Assembly: GCF_046524175.1 (NCBI RefSeq) | Contig: NZ_JBEFZF010000003.1 | Coordinates: 248,001 to 312,000, forward strand | DNA length: 64,000 nucleotides | Reading direction: 5' to 3' | Origin: Spongiivirga sp046524175 | GTDB lineage: Bacteria > Bacteroidota > Bacteroidia > Flavobacteriales > Flavobacteriaceae | In this document: positions 1 to 7,186 of the stretch, one piece after another | Layout: every line of letters starts with the position of its first letter | Numbering within the stretch: position 1 is the first letter of the stretch | Made by a program: the position numbers and the translations under genes | Notes under the pieces: model-generated | Database searches by the model: none | Seen by the model: the letters and a program-made list of their open reading frames with translations, nothing else | What the model was told of the DNA's origin: nothing

Positions 1-790
1 CTTTTTCCTTTCTTACTTCAATGGCTTTCTCTCCGGCCTCTATAGCCTTCTTATAGTAATGTTGCCTTTCATAAGTTTCCATCAATAGCCGGTATGCGAA
101 CTCGCTTTTGTTTAACTTAATTGACTCTTTAGCTAACCATTCAATTTTCTTATAATCACTGCCTTGGAAATACAAATAGTCTATCGCATTAGACATTTCA
201 TCATATTCTTTTACATTTCCTGTCAATAATTCCTCATTGATATAGTTTTCAATTTCCTGATCTATAGATGTTTCGAATTCAAAACCAATTGAAATGTTTC
301 CCCATGAAACATAGATCATAGCATTATTTGGAATTAGATCAACATCAATTGTCAAGGTCTCATAATATCGATTGGAATGCTGTGGGTATACAACAAATCT
401 TGCAACATCCTTCTCTGGATTATAATCGTAAGATCCATATAAAGATGTATCTAAATTTAGGATTACAATCCATTCTTCTTTGTTAGGAATTGTAAACAGA
501 GAATATGTGCCAGCATCGATTGATTGTTTGCCAATCTTTACATTTTTATCAAAGCTAATTTTTGTGCAATAACCTGCTCCAGTTCTCCAAACCTCATTCC
601 ATGGAACCAGTTCACCAAATATTTTACGATTTCTGGCCGAAGGTCTCTCGTATTCGATTTTTAGATTTGTATTTCCTACCTTCTGTGTTATTATTCCCTT
701 TGGACTTAGTGAAGGATAAGATATTTGTGAAAACGCATAATCCTGAACTATGATGATTAAGAACAATATCAAAATTGATTTAAGCTTCAT
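1..790 (-). CDS. DUF2911 domain protein, exported (3' end beyond the window)
   Basis: The frame is open from ATG at 790 down to the window edge with no stop, giving 263 residues. It opens with a hydrophobic signal peptide ending near residues 20-21 (YAFSQ). The DUF2911 core follows: R-x-IFGELVPW, VWRTGAG, AGTYSLFTIP and EWIVILN are all readable between about residues 50 and 115. DUF2911 proteins are secreted Bacteroidota proteins of unknown biochemical role. After residue 190 the sequence becomes helical and TPR-like (YRLLMETYERQHYYKKAIEA), as in the longer members of the family. The gene lies downstream of attC-like site 1, so it is the next cassette of the array; its own downstream attC would be outside the window. 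Confidence 0.8.
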   Translation of the reverse strand, partial: MKLKSILILFLIIIVQDYAFSQISYPSLSPKGIITQKVGNTNLKIEYERPSARNRKIFGELVPWNEVWRTGAGYCTKISFDKNVKIGKQSIDAGTYSLFTIPNKEEWIVILNLDTSLYGSYDYNPEKDVARFVVYPQHSNRYYETLTIDVDLIPNNAMIYVSWGNISIGFEFETSIDQEIENYINEELLTGNVKEYDEMSNAIDYLYFQGSDYKKIEWLAKESIKLNKSEFAYRLLMETYERQHYYKKAIEAGEKAIEVRKEK

Positions 791-815
791 TTGTATTTAA
801 GATTTTTCTATAGCA

Positions 816-942
816 GATAACGGTTTTGTGTATGAACAGTAGCGGATTTTAATGCACTACTTTTCGGATTACAAAATACTTAAATAAACGTAAAAACGGT
901 TTGAGTTGTCACCCAAACCGCTATTGCTTATATACGTTGTTA
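816..942 (-). repeat. attC-like site 1
   Basis: In gene orientation it starts TAACAACGTATATAAGCAAT and ends CATACACAAAACCGTTATC. The outer arms pair imperfectly: CCGCTATTGCTTATATAC against CCGCTACTGTTCATACAC. It lies between the VOC lipoprotein stop and the DUF2911 start. From about position 855 to its right end it is almost identical to site 6. Confidence 0.7.
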
Positions 943-954
943 ACGGTAGTTTTT

Positions 955-1470
955 TTATTCCTGACTTTGAATAGGTGTACATATTTCAATTATAAATCCG
1001 TTCAAATCTCTTACATAACCAACTTGTTGTCCCCAAGGTTTTGTAACCGTTTCTTCTAACAGTTTCGCTCCATTTTTAATAGCATTTTCCATAACTGTTT
1101 CAACTGATGAAGTCGTAAAGGCTAATTCAATTCCAAATGGTTTTGCACTTGGTTTACTTACCGTCAATCCCTTTTTAAAGTTTGAATTACCAAGTTCAAG
1201 ATTCGCAAATGCTATTGTGGTATTTCCTGAAATCAATTCTCCGTAATCACTTTCGGGTGTTAGGAATTTTTGCTCAAATCCAAATGAATTTTTATAGAAT
1301 TCCAGTGTTGTCGGAACGTCTTTTACATAGAGAATTGTATATGCATATTGAATGTCCATTTCTTTATTTTTATGTTCATAATTACCAACGATGCTTTTTT
1401 CTGGATTATGAACCTCGTTTTTACAAGAGAGGACCAACATTATACTGATTGATAAAAGCCAAATTTTCAT
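955..1470 (-). CDS. VOC (glyoxalase/bleomycin-resistance fold) lipoprotein
   Basis: The 171-residue product begins MKIWLLSISIMLVLSC, a type II signal with lipobox Cys16, so it should be membrane anchored. Residues 40-165 form one VOC unit with paired motifs TILYVKDVPTTLEFYKNSFG and YVRDLNGFIIEICTP; the Glu near the end is in the usual metal-ligand position of the family. VOC proteins include glyoxalase I, dioxygenases and drug-binding proteins, and the substrate cannot be told here. An exported, lipid-anchored VOC protein is unusual, since most are cytosolic. It lies 59 bp behind the AraC gene in the same cassette with no attC between them, and has its own promoter-like box at 1485-1492. Confidence 0.8.
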   Translation of the reverse strand: MKIWLLSISIMLVLSCKNEVHNPEKSIVGNYEHKNKEMDIQYAYTILYVKDVPTTLEFYKNSFGFEQKFLTPESDYGELISGNTTIAFANLELGNSNFKKGLTVSKPSAKPFGIELAFTTSSVETVMENAIKNGAKLLEETVTKPWGQQVGYVRDLNGFIIEICTPIQSQE

Positions 1471-1484
1471 ATCGTTGTTTTATA

Positions 1485-1492
1485 CAAAGTTA
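1485..1492 (-). promoter_or_regulatory. Bacteroidota -7 box upstream of the VOC lipoprotein gene
   Basis: On the minus strand this reads TAACTTTG, matching the TAnnTTTG -7 element, 14 nt before the ATG at 1470. No good TTG -33 element stands at the expected spacing, so the promoter is weak or incomplete. If real, the second gene of this cassette is expressed independently of the AraC gene. Confidence 0.45.
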
Positions 1493-1529
1493 CTCGGCTG
1501 TTAGAATCTTGCTTTGTAAAAAAACGACA

Positions 1530-2255
1530 TTATCTAAAGAAGCTTGGACTGTCGCCCGAAATACGTTTAAATTCATAAGTCATATGGGAATGGTCAAAAA
1601 ATCCCATATCAAATGCTATTTCCAAAAGGCTCGTTTTGGTGAAAGTTGCTATCGATTTCTTTGCATTGTTGAAACGTACAATGTTGGAAAATTCCTTAAC
1701 TGTCACACCCATATAACTCTTGAAACGCCTTTCCAATTGTCTTATACTTATATGATGCAATTCTGCTAAATCTCCGACATTTACAATTCCGTGAAAAGTT
1801 CTTATTTTTTCTACAACTGTTAAAATCATTTGGTCTTGACTTTTAATATTTTGTTTAAACAATGTTGCAACAAAGTTTTCGAGAAAGTATATTTTATCCG
1901 TTAGTTTTTCTATATCCGCTAGTTGATTTAGAACTTTAAGGTTTTTCGTTGGAAATATCTCAGCTAATTCAATACGTAAGTTTTTGGTTTGGTCAAGTGG
2001 TATTTTGGATAGAGAACCAAACTTTTCGGTTTTAAAACGAACTCCAATTACATCCGATTCGGTCGCTAATTCCCTAACTTGGTAATTTGTCATAATTCCT
2101 GAGAGGAATCCCTCATTTTGGTTAAGGTCAAAAATTAAATCCACACAAGTATCGGGAAGTACTTTGAAATCCTCACTCGATTTATTATTCGAGAAAGCCC
2201 AAAATGTATCTATTACATTATCAATTCCTTTTGATGGATTTATCTCTTGATACAT
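1530..2255 (-). CDS. AraC-family transcriptional regulator, DUF6597-type N-terminus
   Basis: The product is 241 residues. The N-terminal half (YQEINPSKG, VLPDTCVDLIFDLN) resembles the DUF6597 domain common in AraC regulators. The C-terminal 100 residues carry two helix-turn-helix units: VGDLAELHHISIRQLERRFK followed by LLEIAFDMGFFDHSHMTYEF. The tail motif SGDSPSFFR replaces the usual G-x-SP-x-x-yR. It is the first gene of a two-gene cassette, upstream of the VOC lipoprotein, which is the natural candidate target. No attC-like sequence separates the two genes. Confidence 0.88.
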   Translation of the reverse strand: MYQEINPSKGIDNVIDTFWAFSNNKSSEDFKVLPDTCVDLIFDLNQNEGFLSGIMTNYQVRELATESDVIGVRFKTEKFGSLSKIPLDQTKNLRIELAEIFPTKNLKVLNQLADIEKLTDKIYFLENFVATLFKQNIKSQDQMILTVVEKIRTFHGIVNVGDLAELHHISIRQLERRFKSYMGVTVKEFSNIVRFNNAKKSIATFTKTSLLEIAFDMGFFDHSHMTYEFKRISGDSPSFFR

Positions 2256-2273
2256 TGTTTTTTTAAATTACTG

Positions 2274-2400
2274 CCAACGGTCTCGCGTATGAGTAGTATT
2301 GGGTTTTTACGCACTAACCTTTCAGTTTAGCACTGACCTTTATTTTATATTTATACTTTCGTTTTATCACTTAAACCGCTATTACTTATACACAATGTTA
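2274..2400 (-). repeat. attC-like site 2
   Basis: In gene orientation it runs from TAACATTGTGTATAAGTAAT to CATACGCGAGACCGTTGGC. The TAA of its first box is also the stop codon of the serine-hydrolase gene, so the repeat starts exactly at the end of that gene. Its central part resembles site 4 (shared GTTTTATCACTT and TGACCTTT blocks). Confidence 0.7.
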
Positions 2401-3528
2401 TGAGTTGTTTTTGATTTCAGATAGTAGAGTACTTAAAGTGTTCCAAAGTTTTCCTTGTGTTTCAGGACCGCTTTGATTAGTGATTATTGAGATTCCTAAA
2501 TCATACTTCGGAAGAATAATTAAGAAATTTTGTGTGCCAAAAGCACCTCCATGAATATTATAGTAAGTACCGTCTTCAGAATCATTAGAAATAGGCCACA
2601 AATAAGCCATTTCAATATTTTCGTCTGAATAAATAAGTTTGTGTGATTCTGCTACTACTTGATTGTTGTTTTCAAATTGGAATTTCATGTAATTTACCAA
2701 ATCTGAAGTAGTGGATTTTAAACCTCCACCTGCTCCCCATAACGTATTAGCAAAATGTGGGACTGGATTATTTATTTCTCCATATCCATTCGCCAAGTGT
2801 TTAACTTCTGTTGGTGATAAATGTACTTTGGTGTTTTTCATATCTGCTTTTTCACAAATGTATTTTTGTAATAACTGTTCAAAGGAAGTTTGATAAACAT
2901 TCTCTAATATGTGAGCCATTAATTCCACATCAGCATTTGAGTAAGCATAACTCGTTCCAGGGATAATATTTATTGATATAGATTCTAAATCATTAAGAAA
3001 TTTTACTTTATTGTAATCTTTTTCAATATCATAAATTCTAAAAGGTAGATTCTCATCAATATTATTGAACAAGTCGTTTATTCTAGTTGGAAAAAACCGA
3101 GGTAAGCCAGCAGTATGTGTAATCAAGTGTTTAACCTTTATGGGATTACCTTTATATTCTAGATTTGAATAGTTCCCTTTTAAAAATTTTCTGATATCGT
3201 CTTCCAAGTCCAGTTTTTTGTCCAGAACTGCTTGAGCTACTAATGTTCCAGTGAAAGATTTACTTACAGAAGCAATTTCATAGATTGTTGAATCTGATGG
3301 CACATTTTTCTTGCCTTTGTCCAATTCTCCAAAATGTCTCGTATAAATTTTCCCGTCTTTATAAACACCAATTGAAATAGCATTTATTTTAGGATCAGAA
3401 AGCAAAGAATTTCCATTTTTTTCAATTGCTATTTGTATACGATTTATCGTTTTTGTGGAAGCTATTTTCGTTCCATTATTACAACTTAAAATTAAAATAC
3501 TGGCACATAATAATATCGTTTTCATCAT
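2398..3528 (-). CDS. Serine hydrolase, beta-lactamase class C / penicillin-binding fold, lipoprotein
   Basis: The 376-residue product has lipobox Cys16 (CASILILSC). The family signature is complete: SxxK is S87-V-S-K90 (EIASVSKSFTG), the YxN motif is Y196-S-N198 (SYAYSNAD), and a HGG motif follows near residue 325 (YNIHGGAFGTQ). These are the catalytic residues of the AmpC / D-Ala-D-Ala carboxypeptidase / esterase superfamily. Whether it hydrolyses beta-lactams, peptidoglycan peptides or small esters cannot be judged; flavobacteria carry many such genes with unknown substrates. It fills one cassette alone and its stop codon falls inside attC-like site 2. A MetMet start is present and the second Met could be used. 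Confidence 0.85.
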   Translation of the reverse strand: MMKTILLCASILILSCNNGTKIASTKTINRIQIAIEKNGNSLLSDPKINAISIGVYKDGKIYTRHFGELDKGKKNVPSDSTIYEIASVSKSFTGTLVAQAVLDKKLDLEDDIRKFLKGNYSNLEYKGNPIKVKHLITHTAGLPRFFPTRINDLFNNIDENLPFRIYDIEKDYNKVKFLNDLESISINIIPGTSYAYSNADVELMAHILENVYQTSFEQLLQKYICEKADMKNTKVHLSPTEVKHLANGYGEINNPVPHFANTLWGAGGGLKSTTSDLVNYMKFQFENNNQVVAESHKLIYSDENIEMAYLWPISNDSEDGTYYNIHGGAFGTQNFLIILPKYDLGISIITNQSGPETQGKLWNTLSTLLSEIKNNS

Positions 3529-3551
3529 AGTTCTGATTGTTTGAATTACCC

Positions 3552-3688
3552 TTAACGGTCTAGGCTATGATTTCGTTGTGGTTGAGTGGTTTTGCGCTCT
3601 TAGCGTGCCGACACCGAACCGCAAACTTACTGAGGCACTTTTGGTGCCAGCAAAACCGCTTAGCACTAAATTTCTAGCCTAGTTGTTT
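3552..3688 (-). repeat. attC-like site 3
   Basis: In gene orientation the left arm is AACTAGGCTAGAAATT and the right arm is AATCATAGCCTAGACCGTTAAG. The outer arms share CTAGGCTA pairing, and an inner pair (GGCACC / GGTGCC-like) adds a second stem. At 137 bp it is the longest site of the set. Confidence 0.65.
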
Positions 3689-3730
3689 TGTTTAAAAGTA
3701 GGAAATAATCCTGTTTTTGACCGACAGCCC

Positions 3731-3755
3731 GCAATGAATTATAGGCATTGTTTGC
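3731..3755 (-). repeat. Solo attC half-site next to the GIY-YIG gene
   Basis: The plus strand reads AATTATAGGCATTGTTTGCA, which matches the outer arm seen at the right of every other site (AATTACTTATAGCCATTGTTA). No partner arm lies to its left before site 3 begins. It looks like what remains of the GIY-YIG cassette's own attC after a deletion. The rest of 3689-3786 holds nothing I can identify. Confidence 0.4.
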
Positions 3756-3786
3756 AACTGGCTTTTATAAATATTTATTTACATAC

Positions 3787-4137
3787 TTAATTAAACCATA
3801 CCGCATATCGTTGTCTTCTCAACGTTAGTGCAAGCCTTTCTTCCATTTTTATTGCTTCTGATCTTGTAGCCAATGGGTCAATGTGATTATAAAGACTAGG
3901 TCTTAAATACATACCATATTTTTGGACTATGTTTGAAGAGAGCTTATGACCTTTTTTATTTCTATATCCCGTTTTGTGTTGCAGAAACCTTTCTTTGGGA
4001 GTTTTACTCGTCATTCCAACATATAGGCATTGTAACACTCCATTAAATTGTGGGTTTGCAGCTCTAAACCTTGAATTTTCAGAAAATACCCGTTTGGATA
4101 ATTCTATAACATATACTCTATATTGTGCTTTAGGCAT
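3787..4137 (-). CDS. Small GIY-YIG-like nuclease-fold protein
   Basis: The 116-residue protein carries the GIY-YIG pattern in order: YVIEL near residue 9, LYVGMTSKTPKERFLQH near residue 38, and a C-terminal Glu in IKMEERLALTLR near residue 97. In GIY-YIG nucleases the two tyrosine-containing strands, an Arg and a late Glu form the active site; here Arg (KERF) and Glu are present. No DNA-binding domain is attached, as in the single-domain URI / YhbQ type, whose functions are mostly unclear. No signal peptide is seen. It is the only gene in its cassette. A nuclease-fold protein on a mobile cassette could act in DNA processing, competition or repair, but nothing here decides. Confidence 0.7.
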   Translation of the reverse strand: MPKAQYRVYVIELSKRVFSENSRFRAANPQFNGVLQCLYVGMTSKTPKERFLQHKTGYRNKKGHKLSSNIVQKYGMYLRPSLYNHIDPLATRSEAIKMEERLALTLRRQRYAVWFN

Positions 4138-4177
4138 TACTTATCAGAATTATTCTAATTCATTTTTCGGCTAGTTG

Positions 4178-4303
4178 CCAACGGTCTCGGCTATGGGTAG
4201 TTGGGGATTTTACACACCAACTTTTCTATTTAGCTTTGACCTTTGTTTTATGTATATAATTTCGTTTTATCACTTTCGCCCCAATTACTTATAGCCATTG
4301 TTA
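4178..4303 (-). repeat. attC-like site 4
   Basis: In gene orientation it runs TAACAATGGCTATAAGTAAT to CTACCCATAGCCGAGACCGTTGG. The arms GGCTATAAGTAATTGG and CAACTACCCATAGCC pair with small mismatches, and the GAGAC spacer stays unpaired, as extrahelical bases do in attC sites. It is one of the best-conserved copies. Confidence 0.72.
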
Positions 4304-4318
4304 GCTTACGTTTTTTAT

Positions 4319-5260
4319 TTATTTAATTTCATATACCAGTAATCTGGTGTTTGAAAATACATTGGTGTCTTTAAAATTGAAAGTTTCTTGATTTAAATGT
4401 TGAAGATTGGAGTTCCCAATAACAATTGCTCTACTGCCTGCGAAACAAAAAGTGAGTGGCACATCTAAATCTGGTGTACCACTATCTATAATGTCAACAT
4501 TAACTATTGCGTCTTGAGATTCATTGAGAATTAATTTCCTAAAATTAAACGGGTTACCCGCCTTACTATTTTGAATGCCATAAAGATTACCCGTATAAAA
4601 TTCTAACCCATCAATTCCCTGAGAAAGTCCTAAGGTATCTTGTTTGTTGAGAATACTTTTTGAAGCAATATCCATAATTCGGATTCCTTTTGGGATGGAG
4701 GCAATATATAATTTTGAATTATCATCTGAAATGGCAATTCCATTAGGAAATTCAATTTCAGAAGACTTGTAAAACAATTCTAGGGAATCACTTTGGCATT
4801 TTAATAGGTATATTGAGGCATCTTTTGAATCGGTAAGATATATATTCCCTTTTTTATCCATCACCATGTCATTCAAGAAATGTTCGCCTGTTACGTCATA
4901 TCTTTTAATTAACTTTTTGGTATTAATATCAAAAGTATATAACGATGAGAGCGAGTCTTTTATCATGTAGTACCCTCCGATGGCATGTAGATGACCTCGT
5001 TCATCATCTACGAAAATTCCAACTCCTGGGCTATATCCAAACTCTCGTTCATCAATAAAGTCCTTTTGTTTACCTGATTTTCTGTCTACTTCTACTATTT
5101 TGGATTTAGCTACACTTGTTAAATAAAATGCATCTTTTTTTTTCGAGTATGCAATCCCTTCTGGTACTAGCTCTTTTTCTTCAAGAACATATTCACTTGG
5201 GAATTTTGTATTGCATCCACTTAGGATAATTACGAATAAGAGGATTATTGTATATCTCAT
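4319..5260 (-). CDS. SMP-30/gluconolactonase-like beta-propeller lipoprotein
   Basis: The 313-residue product starts MRYTIILLFVIILSGC, with lipobox Cys16. The rest shows repeated propeller-strand motifs: EGIAYSKKKDAFYLTS, NDMVMDKKGNIYLTDS, FPNGIAISDDNSKLYIAS and GIDGLEFYTGNLYGIQN. This is the pattern of the SMP-30/gluconolactonase/LRE or NHL-like six-bladed fold. In true members, acidic residues in such loops (here N and D of NDM and FPNG) bind a divalent metal in lactone hydrolysis. The lipid anchor points to an envelope location. Substrate unknown. It sits alone between attC-like sites 4 and 5. Confidence 0.75.
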   Translation of the reverse strand: MRYTIILLFVIILSGCNTKFPSEYVLEEKELVPEGIAYSKKKDAFYLTSVAKSKIVEVDRKSGKQKDFIDEREFGYSPGVGIFVDDERGHLHAIGGYYMIKDSLSSLYTFDINTKKLIKRYDVTGEHFLNDMVMDKKGNIYLTDSKDASIYLLKCQSDSLELFYKSSEIEFPNGIAISDDNSKLYIASIPKGIRIMDIASKSILNKQDTLGLSQGIDGLEFYTGNLYGIQNSKAGNPFNFRKLILNESQDAIVNVDIIDSGTPDLDVPLTFCFAGSRAIVIGNSNLQHLNQETFNFKDTNVFSNTRLLVYEIK

Positions 5261-5271
5261 TTTTTAATGCA

Positions 5272-5398
5272 ATCTAAAGGTCTCGGCTATGATTTCGTTG
5301 TGGAATCATCAGCAGGATTACTCCGCTAACGAAATATACAAAGATTATAGAAAGTTGGGGTTAACTAAATTGGAACAATAAACTATACACATTGTTAT
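5272..5398 (-). repeat. attC-like site 5 (degenerate R' box)
   Basis: The 5' box is conserved (ATAACAATGTGTATAG in gene orientation), but the other end reads CATAGCCGAGACCTTTAGATT where the other copies have CCGTT. The GTT that IntI would cut is therefore changed to TTT, and this copy may be inactive. Its middle also differs from the rest of the set. Confidence 0.6.
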
Positions 5399-5405
5399 GG
5401 TGCGT

Positions 5406-5729
5406 TTATTCATTCTCCTCTGATTCCTTTATAAATTGCTCCACTGCTTCGACTTTTTTTTCCACTCTTTCCATCTTTTTTTTGATTGCATAGTTCCAGC
5501 CATAAATAGAGAAAAGGCTAATTAAAGTAAGAGGTATGTAAATTACCAAAGTCCAACGTACCCAAGAGTGTTTCCAAAAAATAATATATAAAATCAAAGC
5601 GACTAAGGTTCGTAAAGACCATAACAAAAATTTCTTGCGCCTAAATTCAGGTGAAAGCAATTCTACTGACCTAATTTCCTCATATTCTTTTTCAAACTGG
5701 GATTTGAAAGAATTGTCTTGCTCATTCAT
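5406..5729 (-). CDS. Small membrane protein with C-terminal coiled coil, unknown function
   Basis: I do not recognise this 107-residue protein. Residues 1-32 are charged and cytosolic-looking. Two hydrophobic segments follow (about 33-50 LLWSLRTLVALILYIIFW and 56-75 WTLVIYIPLTLISLFSIYGW). Residues 80-107 are a heptad-like charged helix (KKKMERVEKKVEAVEQFIKE) that could be a coiled coil. The layout recalls the 2TM-domain family often found on flavobacterial regulators, but without further evidence I leave it unnamed. It is the sole gene of its cassette and has a clean ATG start. Confidence 0.7.
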   Translation of the reverse strand: MNEQDNSFKSQFEKEYEEIRSVELLSPEFRRKKFLLWSLRTLVALILYIIFWKHSWVRWTLVIYIPLTLISLFSIYGWNYAIKKKMERVEKKVEAVEQFIKESEENE

Positions 5730-5763
5730 AATTTCTAAAACTATTTATATCCTTTAATGCACT

Positions 5764-5890
5764 ACAACGGTTTTTTGTATGAGCATTAGCGCATTAAAAT
5801 CCGCTACTTTTCGGATTACAAAATACTTAAATAAACGTAAAAATGGTTTGAGTTGTCACCCAAACCGCTATTGCTTATATACGATGTTAT
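5764..5890 (-). repeat. attC-like site 6
   Basis: In gene orientation it runs TAACATCGTATATAAGCAAT to CATACAAAAAACCGTTGTAG. The ArsR stop codon TAA is the first three bases of the site. From about 5802 to 5890 it matches site 1 with only a few differences, far more than the ends alone require. Confidence 0.7.
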
Positions 5891-6210
5891 CTGCTGTTTT
5901 TCTCTTTTTTTAAATAACTTTCAAGTCCGTCAAGTTTGTCTTTCCAGAAAGCCTCCAATTGATTAAGAAATTGAGTTATTTCATTTAGAGCTTCCAATTG
6001 GGCATGACAGTTTCGCTGTCTTGTATCAATGCTATCTGTTTCTATTCTTACAAGGTTACTTTCAACCAATATTTTAATATGTTTAGAAACGGCTGGTCTT
6101 GACATATCAAATCTCTCTGAAATGGTATTTACATTTTCAGGTTTTTTGGTAAGAGAAAGTAATATTTGTCGTCTTGTGGGGTCGGCAATTGCCTTAAAAA
6201 CATCACTCAT
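5887..6210 (-). CDS. ArsR-family (HTH_20 type) transcriptional regulator
   Basis: The product is 107 residues from the chosen ATG at 6210. An upstream ATG at 6258 is in frame but would overlap the previous gene by 52 nt. The inner start gives the usual family beginning MSDVFKAIADPTRRQILLSL and an ATGA overlap with the stop of the SRPBCC gene. The winged helix follows: VNTISERFDMSRPAVSKHIK and LVESNLVRIETD. No Cys metal site is present, so it belongs to the 'ArsR plus SRPBCC' class, not the metal sensors. Two palindromic repeats upstream of the operon at 7752-7793 are its likely operators, which suggests autoregulation. It is the last gene of a four-gene cassette. Confidence 0.88.
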   Translation of the reverse strand: MSDVFKAIADPTRRQILLSLTKKPENVNTISERFDMSRPAVSKHIKILVESNLVRIETDSIDTRQRNCHAQLEALNEITQFLNQLEAFWKDKLDGLESYLKKEKNSR

Positions 6211-6623
6211 TTCGAAAGGTATTTTGGAAGTTGAATGGAAAGAATCTTCTTTTTCCATCCGTTAGATAGTATTCTCTTGACGATAACACTGTTAATAAAT
6301 CCTTGGAATCCGCTATGTTCAAAGTCTAACCTTGTTTTTGAGCCTTGCGCTGTTAGTTTAAAAGTTACCTTAGTGTTTTTCAAAGAACCACCGCTCCAAC
6401 TAAATGATAATAATTGGTTTTCTACCAACTCGAGCACTTCGCAATGAGTAATACCATCAAATCCGGGATAAGGCTTTGTTGTGAATCGAAATTTGTGACC
6501 TATTTCGGGTTTAAAGTCACAGGGCATTAGCCATTCGCTCATTGCCTCTGGATCAGTTAAAGCATACCAAACTTGATCAACAGGGAAGTCATATACCTTT
6601 GTTAGTTTTATTGATTTACTCAT
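6207..6623 (-). CDS. SRPBCC domain protein (AHSA1-like)
   Basis: The 138-residue START/AHSA1-like protein shows the standard strands: VYDFPVDQVWYALTDPEAMS at the start, EWLMPCDFKPEIGHKFRFTT, then FSWSGG and a helix ending NGWKKKIL. These small helix-grip proteins bind hydrophobic ligands in a cavity and are commonly encoded beside ArsR regulators. The ligand is unknown. The stop overlaps the ArsR start by 4 nt and the upstream DUF4287 stop lies 1 nt before its ATG, so translation is probably coupled along the operon. Confidence 0.85.
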   Translation of the reverse strand: MSKSIKLTKVYDFPVDQVWYALTDPEAMSEWLMPCDFKPEIGHKFRFTTKPYPGFDGITHCEVLELVENQLLSFSWSGGSLKNTKVTFKLTAQGSKTRLDFEHSGFQGFINSVIVKRILSNGWKKKILSIQLPKYLSK

Positions 6624-6624
6624 T

Positions 6625-7182
6625 TTAGTTGTTTTTGTATGCAGTATTTAAAGCTGTCAATACTTCTTCGTTGAAATCAGATTTATTCTTTATTTCGGTT
6701 TGTGAATTAATACGAACACTTCCTTTGGTAGAATTGTCTGAAAAGATTGAAGAACTGTAGTTCTCAGGAAGATTTAATCCTAAAATAATACTGTCGTTTG
6801 CACCTTTAGAAAGTAAAGCAAATTGATTTTTTCTGTAAAAGGGGACATATGTTTCACAGGGTTGTATCTTAGTGTCGTTACCCTGCTTAAGAATTTGAAT
6901 TTTAACGAACTCATATAGTTCCTGAGATTTATCTGAATTAAAAATTTTATCAATAAAAGTAGATGGGTCGGCATATTTGTCTTTACCATTAAAGTTTTCA
7001 AATATTTTTTGTGCTTGAAAATGGCCAAGTCCATTATCAATTTTTAAAAATGAGATAACTTCCTTTTTTTCTGTTAGTTTTGATTGTTCAACTAGCGAAA
7101 TCCATTGTTCGATAGATTTTCCTGTCTTTTCTTTCAGGTTGCGAATTATTGCTTCGCCCATTTGTTTTGGTCCGAGTGCCAT
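6625..7182 (-). CDS. DUF4287 domain protein
   Basis: The 185-residue protein opens MALGPKQMGEAIIRNLKEKT, followed by GKSIEQWISLVEQS and IDNGLGHFQAQKIFENFNGK, the recognisable DUF4287 helix set (residues 1-70). Residues 85-180 resemble a DUF5655-like alpha/beta domain (PCETYVPFYRKNQFALLS, ILGLNLP). Such genes are frequent beside AHSA1/SRPBCC and ArsR genes, but no reaction is known. It is cytosolic, with no signal or membrane segment. It is the second gene of the cassette operon, 4 nt behind the membrane-protein gene. Confidence 0.78.
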   Translation of the reverse strand: MALGPKQMGEAIIRNLKEKTGKSIEQWISLVEQSKLTEKKEVISFLKIDNGLGHFQAQKIFENFNGKDKYADPSTFIDKIFNSDKSQELYEFVKIQILKQGNDTKIQPCETYVPFYRKNQFALLSKGANDSIILGLNLPENYSSSIFSDNSTKGSVRINSQTEIKNKSDFNEEVLTALNTAYKNN

Positions 7183-7186
7183 AGTA

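Noticed and set aside
562..753. Plus-strand open frame of 63 codons
   Set aside because: It is antisense to the DUF2911 gene, whose frame is open through the whole stretch and shows family motifs.
1182..1769. Two adjacent plus-strand open frames
   Set aside because: They are antisense shadows of the VOC lipoprotein and AraC genes and show no recognisable features.
2398..3528. Antibiotic-resistance beta-lactamase cassette
   Set aside because: The fold motifs fit, but AmpC-like serine hydrolases with other substrates are very common in flavobacteria; resistance cannot be claimed from sequence.
5887..6258. Longer ArsR start at 6258
   Set aside because: It would overlap the SRPBCC gene by 52 nt; the inner ATG at 6210 gives the normal family N-terminus and a 4-nt overlap.
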